Assembly (NCBI RefSeq): GCF_051846935.1
Contig: NZ_JBPYCS010000019.1
Location: forward strand, 1-50,753
Direction of reading: 5' to 3'
From: JBPYCR01 sp051846935
GTDB taxonomy: Bacteria > Bacillota > Bacilli > Bacillales > Amphibacillaceae
DNA: 50,753 nt
The notes under the pieces are model-generated. The model was not told the DNA's origin, ran no database searches, and saw only the letters and a list, made by a program, of their open reading frames with translations. Shown piece by piece: positions 7,805-15,766 of this stretch (position 1 is the stretch's first letter; each line of letters begins with the position of its first letter). A program made the position numbers and the translations under genes.

Positions 7805-8797
7805 TTACCTTGAGTATAAATACATTGCGCGCGGACTCTCCGACTCTCTTAACAATGTCATAATTCGTACCAATTCGGAATCCGATTTCAGTATACTTTT
7901 CATAGAAATTCCTAGCATTCCCCAAAACCCAAGCTCAGAATCATACTCAACGACTTGTGCGCCTGATAAATCATAGTCTTCGATCATCATATTTATTGTG
8001 TCATCCAATGTACCTAAGTCATCAACAAGGCCATTATTTACAGCTTGCTTACCTGTATAGATTCTTCCATCACCAAGCTCACGAACCTTTGCCTCTGTCA
8101 TTCCTCTGCCATCGACGATAACATCGACAAAGTCATTGTATATTTCATCAATCATCGTTTGCAAAATTTGCCTCTCTTCATCTGTCATTTCACGAGAAGC
8201 TGACATAATATCTTTAAACTCACCACTTTTTATCGTATTAAAATCAACACCATATTTTTCCGCTAAATCGGCGAAATTTATGCTTTCCATTATGACACCG
8301 ATTGAACCGGTAATCGTTGCTGGATGAGCAACAATTTTATCTGCAGGTGCAGCAATATAATACCCTCCAGAAGCTGCTGTATTGCCCATCGATACATAGA
8401 TAGGCTTTTCATGCTCTGTTTGAATTTCAACAATTTTTTCGTAAATTTCTGCGCTTTCTACAACTCCCCCACCTGGTGAATTAACTTGTAAAATAATACC
8501 ATCAATGGACGGATCTGCTCCTGCCGCTTCAATCATTTGTAAAAATTGTTTATGATTATATGTAAGTGTACTCATAAATGGATTTTCTCCAAGATCTTGA
8601 ATAACTCCATTTACATTTAATACAACTACTTTATCCCCCATTCCTTCAACAAGCACATTTTCCGTAAAAAGACTTTCTTGTGGAGCAAATAAATTTTCAA
8701 ATTGATCCGATGCAACACTTGTTGCAAAACGAAAGCCAATTGAAATGAATAACAATGCTGCAGCTAGCAAAATGGCTAACCATCTCTTTCCATTCAT
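7805..8797 (-). CDS. sppA: Signal peptide peptidase SppA (serine-lysine protease)
   Basis: 330 aa. The start is placed at ATG 8797 (MNGKRW) because the ribosome site GGGAGG lies 9 nt upstream; an earlier in-frame ATG at 8821 would overlap that site. An N-terminal signal anchor (about 5-22) is followed by one ClpP-like protease domain. The nucleophile is Ser143 in TAASGGYYIA and the general base Lys195 in SGEFKDIM, equivalent to Ser147 and Lys199 of B. subtilis SppA. It degrades residual signal peptides at the membrane. It heads the sppA-yteJ operon. Confidence 0.93.
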   Translation of the reverse strand: MNGKRWLAILLAAALLFISIGFRFATSVASDQFENLFAPQESLFTENVLVEGMGDKVVVLNVNGVIQDLGENPFMSTLTYNHKQFLQMIEAAGADPSIDGIILQVNSPGGGVVESAEIYEKIVEIQTEHEKPIYVSMGNTAASGGYYIAAPADKIVAHPATITGSIGVIMESINFADLAEKYGVDFNTIKSGEFKDIMSASREMTDEERQILQTMIDEIYNDFVDVIVDGRGMTEAKVRELGDGRIYTGKQAVNNGLVDDLGTLDDTINMMIEDYDLSGAQVVEYDSELGFWGMLGISMKSILKSDSELVRIMTLLRESESPRAMYLYSR

Positions 8798-9061
8798 ACG
8801 ATGCATTCCTCCCTTGTTCATGTAGTTTTAGCTACTGTAAAAAGCGTACACTAAAACATTATCAAATACTAATTATACCAATTCCTTAAATAATTTTAAA
8901 TTAGTGCTTTATTACACGTTCCAAGTACATATTTGTATGGACAATTTTTAAATTAGAAAGCCCCTTATTGGATTGTATTATCTTCAATAAACGTAGTAAT
9001 TTTCTGCAATCGGCTGTGACGGAATCGACCTTTTCGTAAGCAATAAATTATTGTACATAAA
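8798..9061. other. Intergenic stretch upstream of sppA
   Basis: Between the sppA start and the terminator of the CAP-domain gene, the AT-rich DNA must carry the leftward sppA promoter. No convincing -35/-10 pair, operator or repeat was recognised. Confidence 0.4.
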
Positions 9062-9104
9062 AAAATCAGGCACTATTCACCCTCGCGAATGAATTGCCTG
9101 ATTT
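9062..9104 (-). terminator. Terminator of the CAP-domain gene
   Basis: AAATCAGGCA (9063-9072) pairs with TGCCTGATTT (9095-9104); ATTCA and TGAAT extend the stem inside. On the minus strand it ends in a T run. The sequence resembles the terminator at 41533-41565. Confidence 0.85.
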
Positions 9105-9134
9105 CTTTAGATCCAGCTTCTATAAGCTATACAA

Positions 9135-10007
9135 TTACTTTCCGATAAATTGTTGTGTCCAATGATTTCCTTGTTTAACATACCCAACACCAATGTGTGT
9201 GTAGTTTCCGTTCAATATATTTGCACGGTGACCTGGGCTATTCATCCAACCCGTAACTACTTCTTGTGGTGTACGTTGCCCTTTCGCAATATTCTCCCCA
9301 GCAGTTCGATAGCTAATTCCATAGCTTCTCATCATATCAAATGGTGAACCGTACGTCGGGCTATTATGGTCGAAATAACCATTAACGGCCATATCGCGTG
9401 ATTTTTCACGAGCAACTTTACTTAACGCTGTATCTATTTTTAAAGGTGCTAACCCTTGTTTCGCTCTTTCGTTATTTGTTAGTTCAACAACTTGGATTTC
9501 AAATTGACTGAGCTGACCGTGTTGTTCATTTGTTGGTTGTTCTTGTTTTGGTTGTGTTGGTTTTGGTTGTGGTGCTGGTGCTTCCTGTTTTGGTTGCTCT
9601 GGCTTTGGCTGTGGTGCTGGTGTTTCTTTCTTTGGTTGCTCTGGTTTTGGCTGTGGTGCTGGTGTTTCTTTCTTTGGTTGCTCTGGCTTTGGCTGTGGCG
9701 CTGGTGTTTCTTTCTTTGGTTGCTCTGGCTTTGGCTGTGGTGCTGGTATTTCCTGCTTTGGCTGCTCTTTTTTAATATTCCAATGGATGTTCTTTCCCCA
9801 GTTCGGAAGATATTTATTTAGTATACTTTCCCAATTTTCCCATGAGCCTTCCTGCCACTTTCCATTAATAGAATAATAGACTTTTTTACTATATATAGGA
9901 CTCTGAGCTTGATCTGCTTTTGCAGATGCATCTACAGAATGTTGAAATGCTCCACCAAACAATAGTGCGGTTGATAACGCTGATACGATACCTATCTTTT
10001 TAAACAT
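9135..10007 (-). CDS. Secreted CAP-domain (SCP/PR-1, YkwD-like) protein with a Pro/Lys/Gln-rich repeat linker
   Basis: 290 aa. It has a signal peptide (1-28, cut near VDASA), a short unique region (about 35-80), a low-complexity linker (81-158) of five near-identical 14-residue units rich in PKPEQPKKETPAPQ, and a C-terminal CAP domain (about 168-290). CAP cavity residues are present: the His of FDHNSP, the Glu of AGENIAKG and the His of SPGHRANIL. CAP proteins of Bacillaceae are secreted or spore/cell-wall associated; their biochemical role is mostly unknown. It is divergent from mreBH, and the repeat linker would span peptidoglycan. The start ATG has AGGAGC upstream. Confidence 0.88.
   Translation of the reverse strand: MFKKIGIVSALSTALLFGGAFQHSVDASAKADQAQSPIYSKKVYYSINGKWQEGSWENWESILNKYLPNWGKNIHWNIKKEQPKQEIPAPQPKPEQPKKETPAPQPKPEQPKKETPAPQPKPEQPKKETPAPQPKPEQPKQEAPAPQPKPTQPKQEQPTNEQHGQLSQFEIQVVELTNNERAKQGLAPLKIDTALSKVAREKSRDMAVNGYFDHNSPTYGSPFDMMRSYGISYRTAGENIAKGQRTPQEVVTGWMNSPGHRANILNGNYTHIGVGYVKQGNHWTQQFIGK
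9534..9767 (-). repeat. 42-bp tandem repeats encoding the Pro-rich linker
   Basis: About five 42-bp units in tandem encode the linker of the CAP-domain protein. The middle three are almost identical in DNA, so copy number probably varies by slippage. The opposite strand also stays open here and gives spurious Leu/Trp-rich frames. Confidence 0.85.
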
Positions 10008-10360
10008 GTTTGAAACACGCTCCTTTGTTTTTTGTTTTGCAAAATAATCATAGCATACGATTTTTGTAATATTTGTGGCTTAATTTTCCAAAATACGTAA
10101 ATAGAGTGACCTACTCAAAAGTAATTTACTAAATCGTTATAAACTAATAGTTTCGTAGTTCCCTAAATTTACGTGAATAGGATAAAACATAATAAAGTGG
10201 TGAAAATTGCCAGCAAATGATGGTTGACACACTTTGAATTCCACTGTTTTTGTTACATTAGAGCTTTTTTGTAATGAAAATGTTACTTGATTTCTGACCT
10301 TAAGCTAAACTAATTTATTAATAGGCAGAAAGATTCAATTGAGAAATTAGTTCGTTGTTT
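10008..10360. other. Divergent intergenic region between the CAP gene and mreBH
   Basis: The AT-rich spacer holds the leftward promoter of the CAP gene, not assignable with confidence. No repeat copy or small gene was recognised. The mreBH promoter candidate follows at 10361. Confidence 0.4.
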
Positions 10361-10390
10361 ACCCCCAAAAATAAACGGGTATTATAGAAA
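10361..10390 (+). promoter_or_regulatory. Candidate SigI-type promoter of mreBH
   Basis: ACCCCC followed by an A tract at 10361-10371 resembles the -35 element of SigI promoters; B. subtilis mreBH is known to be SigI-controlled. A clean CGAA -10 is not visible at the usual spacing; the nearest is TAGAA at 10385-10389. The call therefore rests mainly on the -35 element and the identity of the gene. Confidence 0.4.
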
Positions 10391-10476
10391 CACTGTAAAT
10401 ATAGGGGCTGCATACTAAATTAAAATTGAAGCAATCCTGCGAAATAAAACGATCCTACATCACGGGAGGGAATTAC

Positions 10477-11484
10477 ATGTTATCGCATGCAGAAATAGGG
10501 ATTGATCTCGGTACAGCGAATGTACTCGTTTATACAAAACAAAAAGGCATCGTTTACAACGAGCCATCTGTCGTAGCTATGAATATGAATACGAAAGAAG
10601 TAATTGCAGTTGGTGCAGAAGCTAAAGAAATGGTCGGAAAAACTCCAAAAGATATTATCCCTATACGCCCATTGAAAGATGGTGTTATTGCGGATTATGA
10701 TATTACAGCGCAAATGCTTAAGGTAGTTTTAAAGAAAATTAGCAAACGGATTGGTTTATCAATGAGAAAGCCGACTGTTGTCGTTTGTACACCATCAGGG
10801 AGTACAGCAGTAGAACGGCGCGCTATCCATGATGCAATTTCAAGTTATGGTGCAAAGCAAGTTCATTTAATAGAAGAACCGATTGCAGCGGCAATTGGAG
10901 CAGATCTTCCAGTAGATGAACCAATTGCTAATGTTATTGTCGATATTGGTGGTGGAACTTCAGAAATCGGCATCATTTCATTCGGTGGTGTTGTCTCGTG
11001 TCGGTCAGTACGTATCGGGGGAGACAAAATGAATAATGAAATCATTCAGTATATACGCAAAAAACATAACGTATTAATCGGGGAGCGTACAGCTGAAAAT
11101 GTACTTATGGAAATTGGCTACGCACATCCAAATCATAAAGAGCAAACAATGGAAGTGCGTGGCAGAGATATGGTAACAGGTTTACCAAAGACCGTAGCAA
11201 TTACTTCTTTTGAGGTGTACGACGCCTTACAAGAGTCGTTGGAGCAGATTTTAGAGGCGATCCGTTCAACATTAGAAGATTGTCCTCCGGAATTAAGTGG
11301 CGACATCGTAGATAACGGCATTGTTTTAACAGGTGGCGGCTCTATGTTAAATGGGATAAAAGAATGGCTTTCTAATGAAATACATGTACCCGTACACCTT
11401 GCTCCAAACCCATTGGAATCGGTCGCTATAGGAACTGGCAAAGCGTTGAAGATGATTACAAAGCTACAAAAAGTTGCCAAATAA
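10477..11484 (+). CDS. mreBH: MreBH, actin-like cell-shape protein
   Basis: 335 aa, the same length I recall for B. subtilis MreBH. ATG 10477 is chosen because GGGAGGG precedes it and EIGIDLGTANVLVY is the family N-terminus. Actin-fold nucleotide motifs are intact: phosphate 1 GIDLGTAN, phosphate 2 VDIGGGTSEIGI, and adenosine motif VLTGGGSMLNGI. The divergence from MreB/Mbl (for example PSGSTAVERRAI) fits the MreBH paralogue. MreB paralogues form membrane-associated filaments that guide lateral wall synthesis; MreBH directs the LytE hydrolase in B. subtilis. It is monocistronic, with no flagellar or mreCD genes nearby. Confidence 0.92.
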   Translation: MLSHAEIGIDLGTANVLVYTKQKGIVYNEPSVVAMNMNTKEVIAVGAEAKEMVGKTPKDIIPIRPLKDGVIADYDITAQMLKVVLKKISKRIGLSMRKPTVVVCTPSGSTAVERRAIHDAISSYGAKQVHLIEEPIAAAIGADLPVDEPIANVIVDIGGGTSEIGIISFGGVVSCRSVRIGGDKMNNEIIQYIRKKHNVLIGERTAENVLMEIGYAHPNHKEQTMEVRGRDMVTGLPKTVAITSFEVYDALQESLEQILEAIRSTLEDCPPELSGDIVDNGIVLTGGGSMLNGIKEWLSNEIHVPVHLAPNPLESVAIGTGKALKMITKLQKVAK

Positions 11485-11543
11485 AAGCGCCATCTAAATA
11501 ATTTCGCTAATTAGTTAAGACACTGCCCGCAGAAAGAGAAGCA

Positions 11544-11642
11544 TATGTCAACGGCGGTAAACGCACCAAATTTAAAATTGAATAATACGACTAGGGTATT
11601 TTATTCAAGATTGTAAATAACACCCACAAATACGTGACTCAA
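11544..11642. repeat. About 100-bp dispersed repeat, copy A
   Basis: Homologous to 22959-23061: both start tatg(t/a)caacggcg and end ttcaagat-gtaaata--cacc-acaaata--tga-tcaa. The terminal about 30 bases also match, inverted, the left end of the element at 31178-31205. A preceding segment (11521-11543, cccgcagaaagagaagca) looks like a decayed piece of the GC-rich repeat core. No gene is present. Confidence 0.75.
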
Positions 11643-11660
11643 TCTAAAGCGAAAGCAGCA

Positions 11661-11706
11661 TTTACAATATTTTCAGAATACGCTATACTAGTGATAATCA
11701 TTATTT
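11661..11706 (+). promoter_or_regulatory. SigA promoter with an overlapping Fur-like box
   Basis: TTTACA (11661-11666), a 17-bp spacer and TATACT (11684-11689) form a good SigA promoter. Immediately downstream TGATAATCATTATTT (11692-11706) matches the Fur 7-1-7 box TGATAATNATTATCA at 13 of 15 positions and covers the likely start site, the position expected for repression. Confidence 0.6.
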
Positions 11707-11834
11707 ACTTAATGATCTGAAAAAACTAACTGCCTAACTTGCTTACATTTCTACTCCAGGAATGTTCCAGCAAGTAAAAGCCAGTTCATATTAATTACAG
11801 CAATCTCTGTAATTAGTTTGAATTGGCTTTTTTT
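11696..11834 (+). ncRNA. Candidate Fur-regulated small RNA (FsrA-like in logic)
   Basis: From a predicted start near 11696 the RNA would be about 139 nt with three stem-loops: ATCATTA/TAATGAT (11697-11716), ACTTGCT/AGCAAGT (11737-11775, loop containing CUACUCC, able to pair with GGAG ribosome sites) and a long terminator stem (11777-11800 with 11807-11830) followed by seven T. No open frame with a ribosome site is present; the only ATG frame (11762) is 10 codons. No similarity to B. subtilis FsrA is claimed. Alternative: an attenuated leader for the CoA-transferase gene at 11957. Confidence 0.5.
11777..11834 (+). terminator. Long-stem terminator of the candidate small RNA
   Basis: AAAGCCAGTTCAT...TTACAG (11777-11800) pairs with CTGTAATTA...GGCTTT (11807-11830) with few mismatches and a 6-nt loop, followed by TTTTTTT ending at 11834. 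mreBH ends 292 bp upstream and could also use it. Confidence 0.85.
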
Positions 11835-11956
11835 GTATTTTATGGTGATCGAAAAAACATTTATATAATCGCCTATCCTAAACATTCGACAACCTATTAC
11901 TTGTAAGCGATCGCCACTTCTTTTAAACCAAAATTGAATAGAAAGGAGGAAAAAAC

Positions 11957-13120
11957 TTGGCAGGAGCATTAAGCAATATAAAGATTTTAGACTTATCTCG
12001 AGTATTAGCAGGACCTTATTGTACGATGGTTCTAGGTGACCTAGGCGCCGAGGTTATTAAAGTAGAGGCACCTGGCGGAAGTGATGATACACGTAAATGG
12101 GGACCTCCTTTTAAAAATGGAGTGAGCGCTTATTATTTATGTGCCAACCGAAACAAAAAAAGTATAACGGTTGACTTAAAGTCTGCATCAGGCATTCAGC
12201 AAATTAAACAATTAGTTAAAGAAAGCGACGTTATTGTTAACAATTTTAAAGCGGGCAAAATGAAACAGTTTGGAATTGATTATGAAGTTCTCTCCGAAAT
12301 AAATCCGCAAATCGTTTATTGTTCCATTACAGGATTTGGAGAAACCGGCATTTATCGCGATTTACCAGGCTATGATTTTATTATTCAAGCAATGAGCGGA
12401 CTAATGAGCATTACTGGTACAGACCAATCGGGACCACAAAAAGTTGGTGTCGCAATTACCGATATACTCACCGGACTTTATGCTTGTATAGGAATACAAG
12501 GCGCATTACTAGAAAGAACGCAATCTGGTAAAGGACAGAAGCTGGATATTTCACTATACGATGCGGCAGTAAGCTCGCTTATCAATATAGGTAGTAATTA
12601 TTTGATGTCAGAAAAAATACCTGTCCCGCTTGGTAATGAGCATGCAAACATCGTTCCTTATCAAACATTTTATACAAACGATGGTCAAATCGTCATCGCT
12701 ATCGGTAACGATAACCAATTCCGCTTATTTTGCAGAAAAGTTTTACATACACCTGAGCTTGCTGAAGACAAACGCTTCTTAACGAATCCAGATCGAGTAA
12801 AATATAGAAACGAATTAATTCCTTATATTCAATCGACTTTAAAGGAAAGATCGACTGCCTATTGGCAAGAACAATGCAGATTAAACAACATTCCTTGTGG
12901 TCCAATTCAAAATATTTCAGAAGTTGTACATGACCCACATTTGCAAGAAAGAGAAATGTTCATTGATTACGAACACCCTACTGCTGGTTCGATTAAAATG
13001 ATCGGTAGTCCGTTAAAACTTTCAAGAACACCTACTACCTTCCGGCATCATCCTCCAAATGCGGGGGAGCATAATGAAGAAATTTTATCCTATAAAAAAA
13101 TAGAAGAAACGAGGAGATAG
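11957..13120 (+). CDS. CaiB/BaiF family CoA-transferase (candidate succinyl-CoA:glutarate CoA-transferase)
   Basis: 387 aa class III CoA-transferase. The start is TTG 11957 behind GAAAGGAGG. The N-terminus (ILDLSRVLAGP) and the catalytic Asp169 in GVAITDILTGLYA align with the formyl-CoA transferase Asp169. The family moves CoA between acyl-CoA and free acids through aspartyl-CoA thioester intermediates. It is 4 bp upstream of an acyl-CoA dehydrogenase that carries glutaryl-CoA dehydrogenase residues, and the facing operon is lysine-degrading, so glutarate is the most economical substrate, as with mammalian SUGCT, a CaiB-type enzyme. Other dicarboxylates or carnitine-like acids cannot be excluded. 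Confidence 0.82.
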   Translation: MAGALSNIKILDLSRVLAGPYCTMVLGDLGAEVIKVEAPGGSDDTRKWGPPFKNGVSAYYLCANRNKKSITVDLKSASGIQQIKQLVKESDVIVNNFKAGKMKQFGIDYEVLSEINPQIVYCSITGFGETGIYRDLPGYDFIIQAMSGLMSITGTDQSGPQKVGVAITDILTGLYACIGIQGALLERTQSGKGQKLDISLYDAAVSSLINIGSNYLMSEKIPVPLGNEHANIVPYQTFYTNDGQIVIAIGNDNQFRLFCRKVLHTPELAEDKRFLTNPDRVKYRNELIPYIQSTLKERSTAYWQEQCRLNNIPCGPIQNISEVVHDPHLQEREMFIDYEHPTAGSIKMIGSPLKLSRTPTTFRHHPPNAGEHNEEILSYKKIEETRR

Positions 13121-13124
13121 ACAA

Positions 13125-14309
13125 ATGGACTTTAATTTTACAGAAGAACAAAAGATGTTACGACAAACCGTTCGTACTTTCGTTGACAAAGAAATCATGC
13201 CTTATATTGCTGAGTGGGATCGTGAGGGAAAATTTGACCCAGCAATCATTCAAAAGCTCGCTGACCTTGGCTTAATGGGAGTCTGCATTCCGGAACAATA
13301 CGGCGGAAGTGGGATGGATTATAATGCACTTGCCATCGTTTGCGAAGAGCTAGAGCGAGGCGATACAGCATTTCGTACGGCAGTTTCTGTACATACTGGT
13401 TTAAATAGTATGTCCCTCTTACAGTGGGCGAATGAAGAACAAAAGCAAAAATATCTTGTTCCTCAAGCGAAGGGAGAAAAAATTGGCGCATTTGGTCTAA
13501 CTGAACCAGGGGCAGGCTCTGATGTAGCTGCTCTGCAGTCAACTGCAGTTAAAGACGGCGATTACTATATTTTAAACGGTCAAAAAACGTGGATATCTCT
13601 ATGTGATACTGCCGATCACTTTTTAGTATTTGCATACACTGATAAAGCAAAACGGCATAAAGGAATTTCTGCTTTTATCGTTGAAAGAACATGGGACGGA
13701 TTTTCTTCAAAAGCAACAAAAGGGAAGCTCGGGATACGTGCCGGTAATACAGGAGAAATATTTTTCGAAAATATAAAAGTACCGAAAGAAAACTTGCTCG
13801 GAGAAGAAGGAGAAGGCTTTAAAATTGCGATGTCGTCCTTAGACAATGGGCGCTTCACCGTTGCTGCTGGAGCCGTTGGCCAAATTATGGCTTGTTTAGA
13901 GGCAAGCGTTGAATATTGCCATGAACGTGAAACGTTTGGTAAACCAATCGGGAAACACCAGCTCGTTCAACAAATGATCGCCCACATGGAGGCCGGAATG
14001 CAGATGAGTCGATTACTCGTTTATCGGGCTGGCGAATTAAAAAATGAAGGAAAACGAAATACGCGCGAAACATCACTTGCTAAATGGCAAGCATGCGATT
14101 TTGCCAACAAAGCCGCAGATGATGCCGTACAAATCCATGGGGCGTATGGATTTTCCGATGAATATCCAGTTGAGCGATTTTTACGTAATTCTAAAGCGCC
14201 AGTTATTTATGAAGGTACGCGGGAAATTCACACCATTATGCAAGCTGAATATGCGCTAGGATATCGAAAGGATAAACCACTATCGAAAATGCTACCTGCT
14301 TGGGAGTAG
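13125..14309 (+). CDS. Acyl-CoA dehydrogenase, probable glutaryl-CoA dehydrogenase
   Basis: 394 aa FAD flavoenzyme with the full N-, M- and C-terminal ACAD domains. The catalytic base is Glu363 in IYEGTREIH. FRTAVS gives Arg84 and Ser88, spaced exactly like Arg94 and Ser98 of human glutaryl-CoA dehydrogenase, which hold the distal carboxylate. FGLTEPGAGSD and WISLCDTAD are FAD-binding signatures. The reaction would be oxidative decarboxylation of glutaryl-CoA to crotonyl-CoA, passing electrons to ETF (no etf genes here). It lies 4 bp after the CoA-transferase, so they are one operon. Without the Arg/Ser pair it would be called a generic short-chain ACAD. Confidence 0.85.
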   Translation: MDFNFTEEQKMLRQTVRTFVDKEIMPYIAEWDREGKFDPAIIQKLADLGLMGVCIPEQYGGSGMDYNALAIVCEELERGDTAFRTAVSVHTGLNSMSLLQWANEEQKQKYLVPQAKGEKIGAFGLTEPGAGSDVAALQSTAVKDGDYYILNGQKTWISLCDTADHFLVFAYTDKAKRHKGISAFIVERTWDGFSSKATKGKLGIRAGNTGEIFFENIKVPKENLLGEEGEGFKIAMSSLDNGRFTVAAGAVGQIMACLEASVEYCHERETFGKPIGKHQLVQQMIAHMEAGMQMSRLLVYRAGELKNEGKRNTRETSLAKWQACDFANKAADDAVQIHGAYGFSDEYPVERFLRNSKAPVIYEGTREIHTIMQAEYALGYRKDKPLSKMLPAWE

Positions 14310-14382
14310 AAATAGTCTACAATATAGGAAGTATTGATTTGTGCAATCTTATCCCCAATAACCGTACTAAAGCATAAAATAA

Positions 14383-14427
14383 AAAGAACGCATCCATCCG
14401 ATTAAATTATCGCTGTGTGCGTTCTTT
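14383..14427. terminator. Bidirectional terminator between convergent operons
   Basis: AAAGAACGCA (14383-14392) pairs with TGCGTTCTTT (14418-14427), with A-rich sequence on the left and T-rich on the right. It serves the rightward CoA-transferase/dehydrogenase pair and the leftward DUF3870 gene. Confidence 0.8.
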
Positions 14428-14464
14428 CCTACTTTAAATAAAAACATAAAAGTCGAATATGATT

Positions 14465-14785
14465 TTACATCTCTTTCCCTGCGCTATATGCTTCATATTG
14501 CTTATATAAATCTTTTATCGCTGATTCAATTGCACTCCCTGCTTTTCCTAAGTAATGATCTCTAATTGCATGAACAGGTTGCTCGATTCCATCCTTTAAG
14601 CTATAGCCTTTTAATAATTGTTCAATAAATTCACGCCCATGCATTGTTGCTAATGTACAGCTCGTTGTTACAATTACACCATATTTTTTATCGATCTCCG
14701 CTGTTATCGTTAATGTTTCATAAATACTTTTCGCAGCCATACCAGATGGCAGCCGTGCATGCCCTGCAATAAAAACTGTGTTCAT
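14465..14785 (-). CDS. DUF3870-like small protein linked to lysine catabolism
   Basis: 106 aa soluble protein starting MNTVFIAGHARLP. ATG 14785 has GGAG at a good distance; a GTG three codons upstream overlaps that site. The segment GVIVTTSCTLATMHGREFI resembles the DUF3870 family, small proteins of Firmicutes without known function. It lies 119 bp downstream of the IclR gene, on the same strand, and appears to be the last gene of the lysine island. The conserved Cys and His hint at a binding or enzymatic role, but this is a guess. Confidence 0.65.
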   Translation of the reverse strand: MNTVFIAGHARLPSGMAAKSIYETLTITAEIDKKYGVIVTTSCTLATMHGREFIEQLLKGYSLKDGIEQPVHAIRDHYLGKAGSAIESAIKDLYKQYEAYSAGKEM

Positions 14786-14904
14786 TGTACCCACTCCATC
14801 ACTTTAGTTATGCATCGCCGTCAATCTGTACACGAATAACTATTTAATCTGTATCGAGCGTAGCTGTTTTTTTACTGTTAATCCTTCAATATCGCATTTG
14901 TTAC

Positions 14905-15651
14905 TTACTCAGCAAATCGGTACCCGAGCTTCCGGGAAATTTCTTGCGCTGTTTTCTCCGATTCACGCTTAATTTCTAGTAACTTATCTCCTTCAAAATA
15001 GGTGGACAGTCCGCTCACTGCAAGCGATGCAATCACACGCCCTGTGAAGTCAAAAATAGGATAAGAAATTCCAGTAGTGTCGCGATCCTGTTCACCAACG
15101 CTATAGGCATACCCTACTGTACGAATTCTTTCTAACTCCTTTATAAGTTCTTTTCGATTCGCAAAGGATGCTTCTTCAAGCAGCTTATTTAATTGTTGCT
15201 CTGGAAGGTGTGCGAGTAACATTTTAGGCCCAGAGCCAATATGCAATGGTGCGCTTTTTCCAACTCTCGTATTTAATCGTAATGCTCGCGTACTATCTAC
15301 TTTTTCAATATATATTGCTTTGTTCTGGTTGACGATAACTAAATGAACGACTTCATTTATTCTTTTCGCTAGTGCTTCCATACTAGGTAAAGCAAGCGCT
15401 CGTAATTCAAGTCTTTCTGAAACGAGCTGACCTAACTCTAATAAACGCAACCCTAGCCCATAGCGACTATCATGAGCTGAAGATTTCGTTTTATATAAAA
15501 AACCACTCTTCTCAAGTGTTGTTAAAAGACGATAAGCAGTTGGCTTTGGAATGTTCGCCTGAATGGAAATATCTTGTAGTGTTAATTCTTTTTGTTCTTC
15601 TTTCGTAAAAAGTTCGAGCAATTGAAGAGCCTTTGCAACACTTTGATTCAT
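14905..15651 (-). CDS. IclR family transcriptional regulator, likely of lysine catabolism
   Basis: 248 aa. It has an N-terminal winged helix-turn-helix (about 1-65; QANIPKPTAYRLLTTLEKSGF) and a C-terminal IclR effector domain (about 70-245; IGSGPKMLLA, DTTGISYPIFDFTGRVIASLAVSG). IclR proteins bind short palindromes and respond to small aromatic or dicarboxylic acids. It sits directly behind the lysine 6-dehydrogenase gene, separated by a hairpin and an inverted repeat that may be its own operator. Lysine, aminoadipate or glutarate as effector is inference. Confidence 0.9.
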   Translation of the reverse strand: MNQSVAKALQLLELFTKEEQKELTLQDISIQANIPKPTAYRLLTTLEKSGFLYKTKSSAHDSRYGLGLRLLELGQLVSERLELRALALPSMEALAKRINEVVHLVIVNQNKAIYIEKVDSTRALRLNTRVGKSAPLHIGSGPKMLLAHLPEQQLNKLLEEASFANRKELIKELERIRTVGYAYSVGEQDRDTTGISYPIFDFTGRVIASLAVSGLSTYFEGDKLLEIKRESEKTAQEISRKLGYRFAE

Positions 15652-15697
15652 CGAAATAACTCCTTGTTTTATACGTTCTACCTTTATATAATAAACC

Positions 15698-15714
15698 TTC
15701 TATTTTGAGTAGAA
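15698..15714. promoter_or_regulatory. Inverted repeat upstream of the IclR gene
   Basis: TTCTATTTTGAGTAGAA has half-sites TTCTA and TAGAA around a 7-bp spacer, just upstream of the leftward IclR gene. A candidate autoregulatory operator, but it does not share half-sites with the one at 21402-21427. Confidence 0.35.
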
Positions 15715-15719
15715 AATTT

Positions 15720-15743
15720 CCCTCTCCATATTCAGGGAGAGGG
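15720..15743 (-). terminator. Hairpin after lysine 6-dehydrogenase
   Basis: CCCTCTCC (15720-15727) pairs with GGAGAGGG (15736-15743) around an 8-nt loop; AAATTTTC follows on the minus strand. It would end or attenuate the lysine operon before the IclR gene. Confidence 0.6.
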
Positions 15744-15766
15744 ATGTATTCATCGTATTCCTATTT

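Noticed and set aside
9492..9821. Leu/Trp- and Val/Leu-rich frames on the + strand
   Set aside because: Antisense translation of the 42-bp Pro-rich linker repeats of the CAP-domain gene.
11485..11776. Lysine riboswitch or T-box upstream of the lysine-island genes
   Set aside because: No L-box core or T-box motif was found before the terminator at 11777; a promoter and Fur-like box within the region fit a small RNA better.
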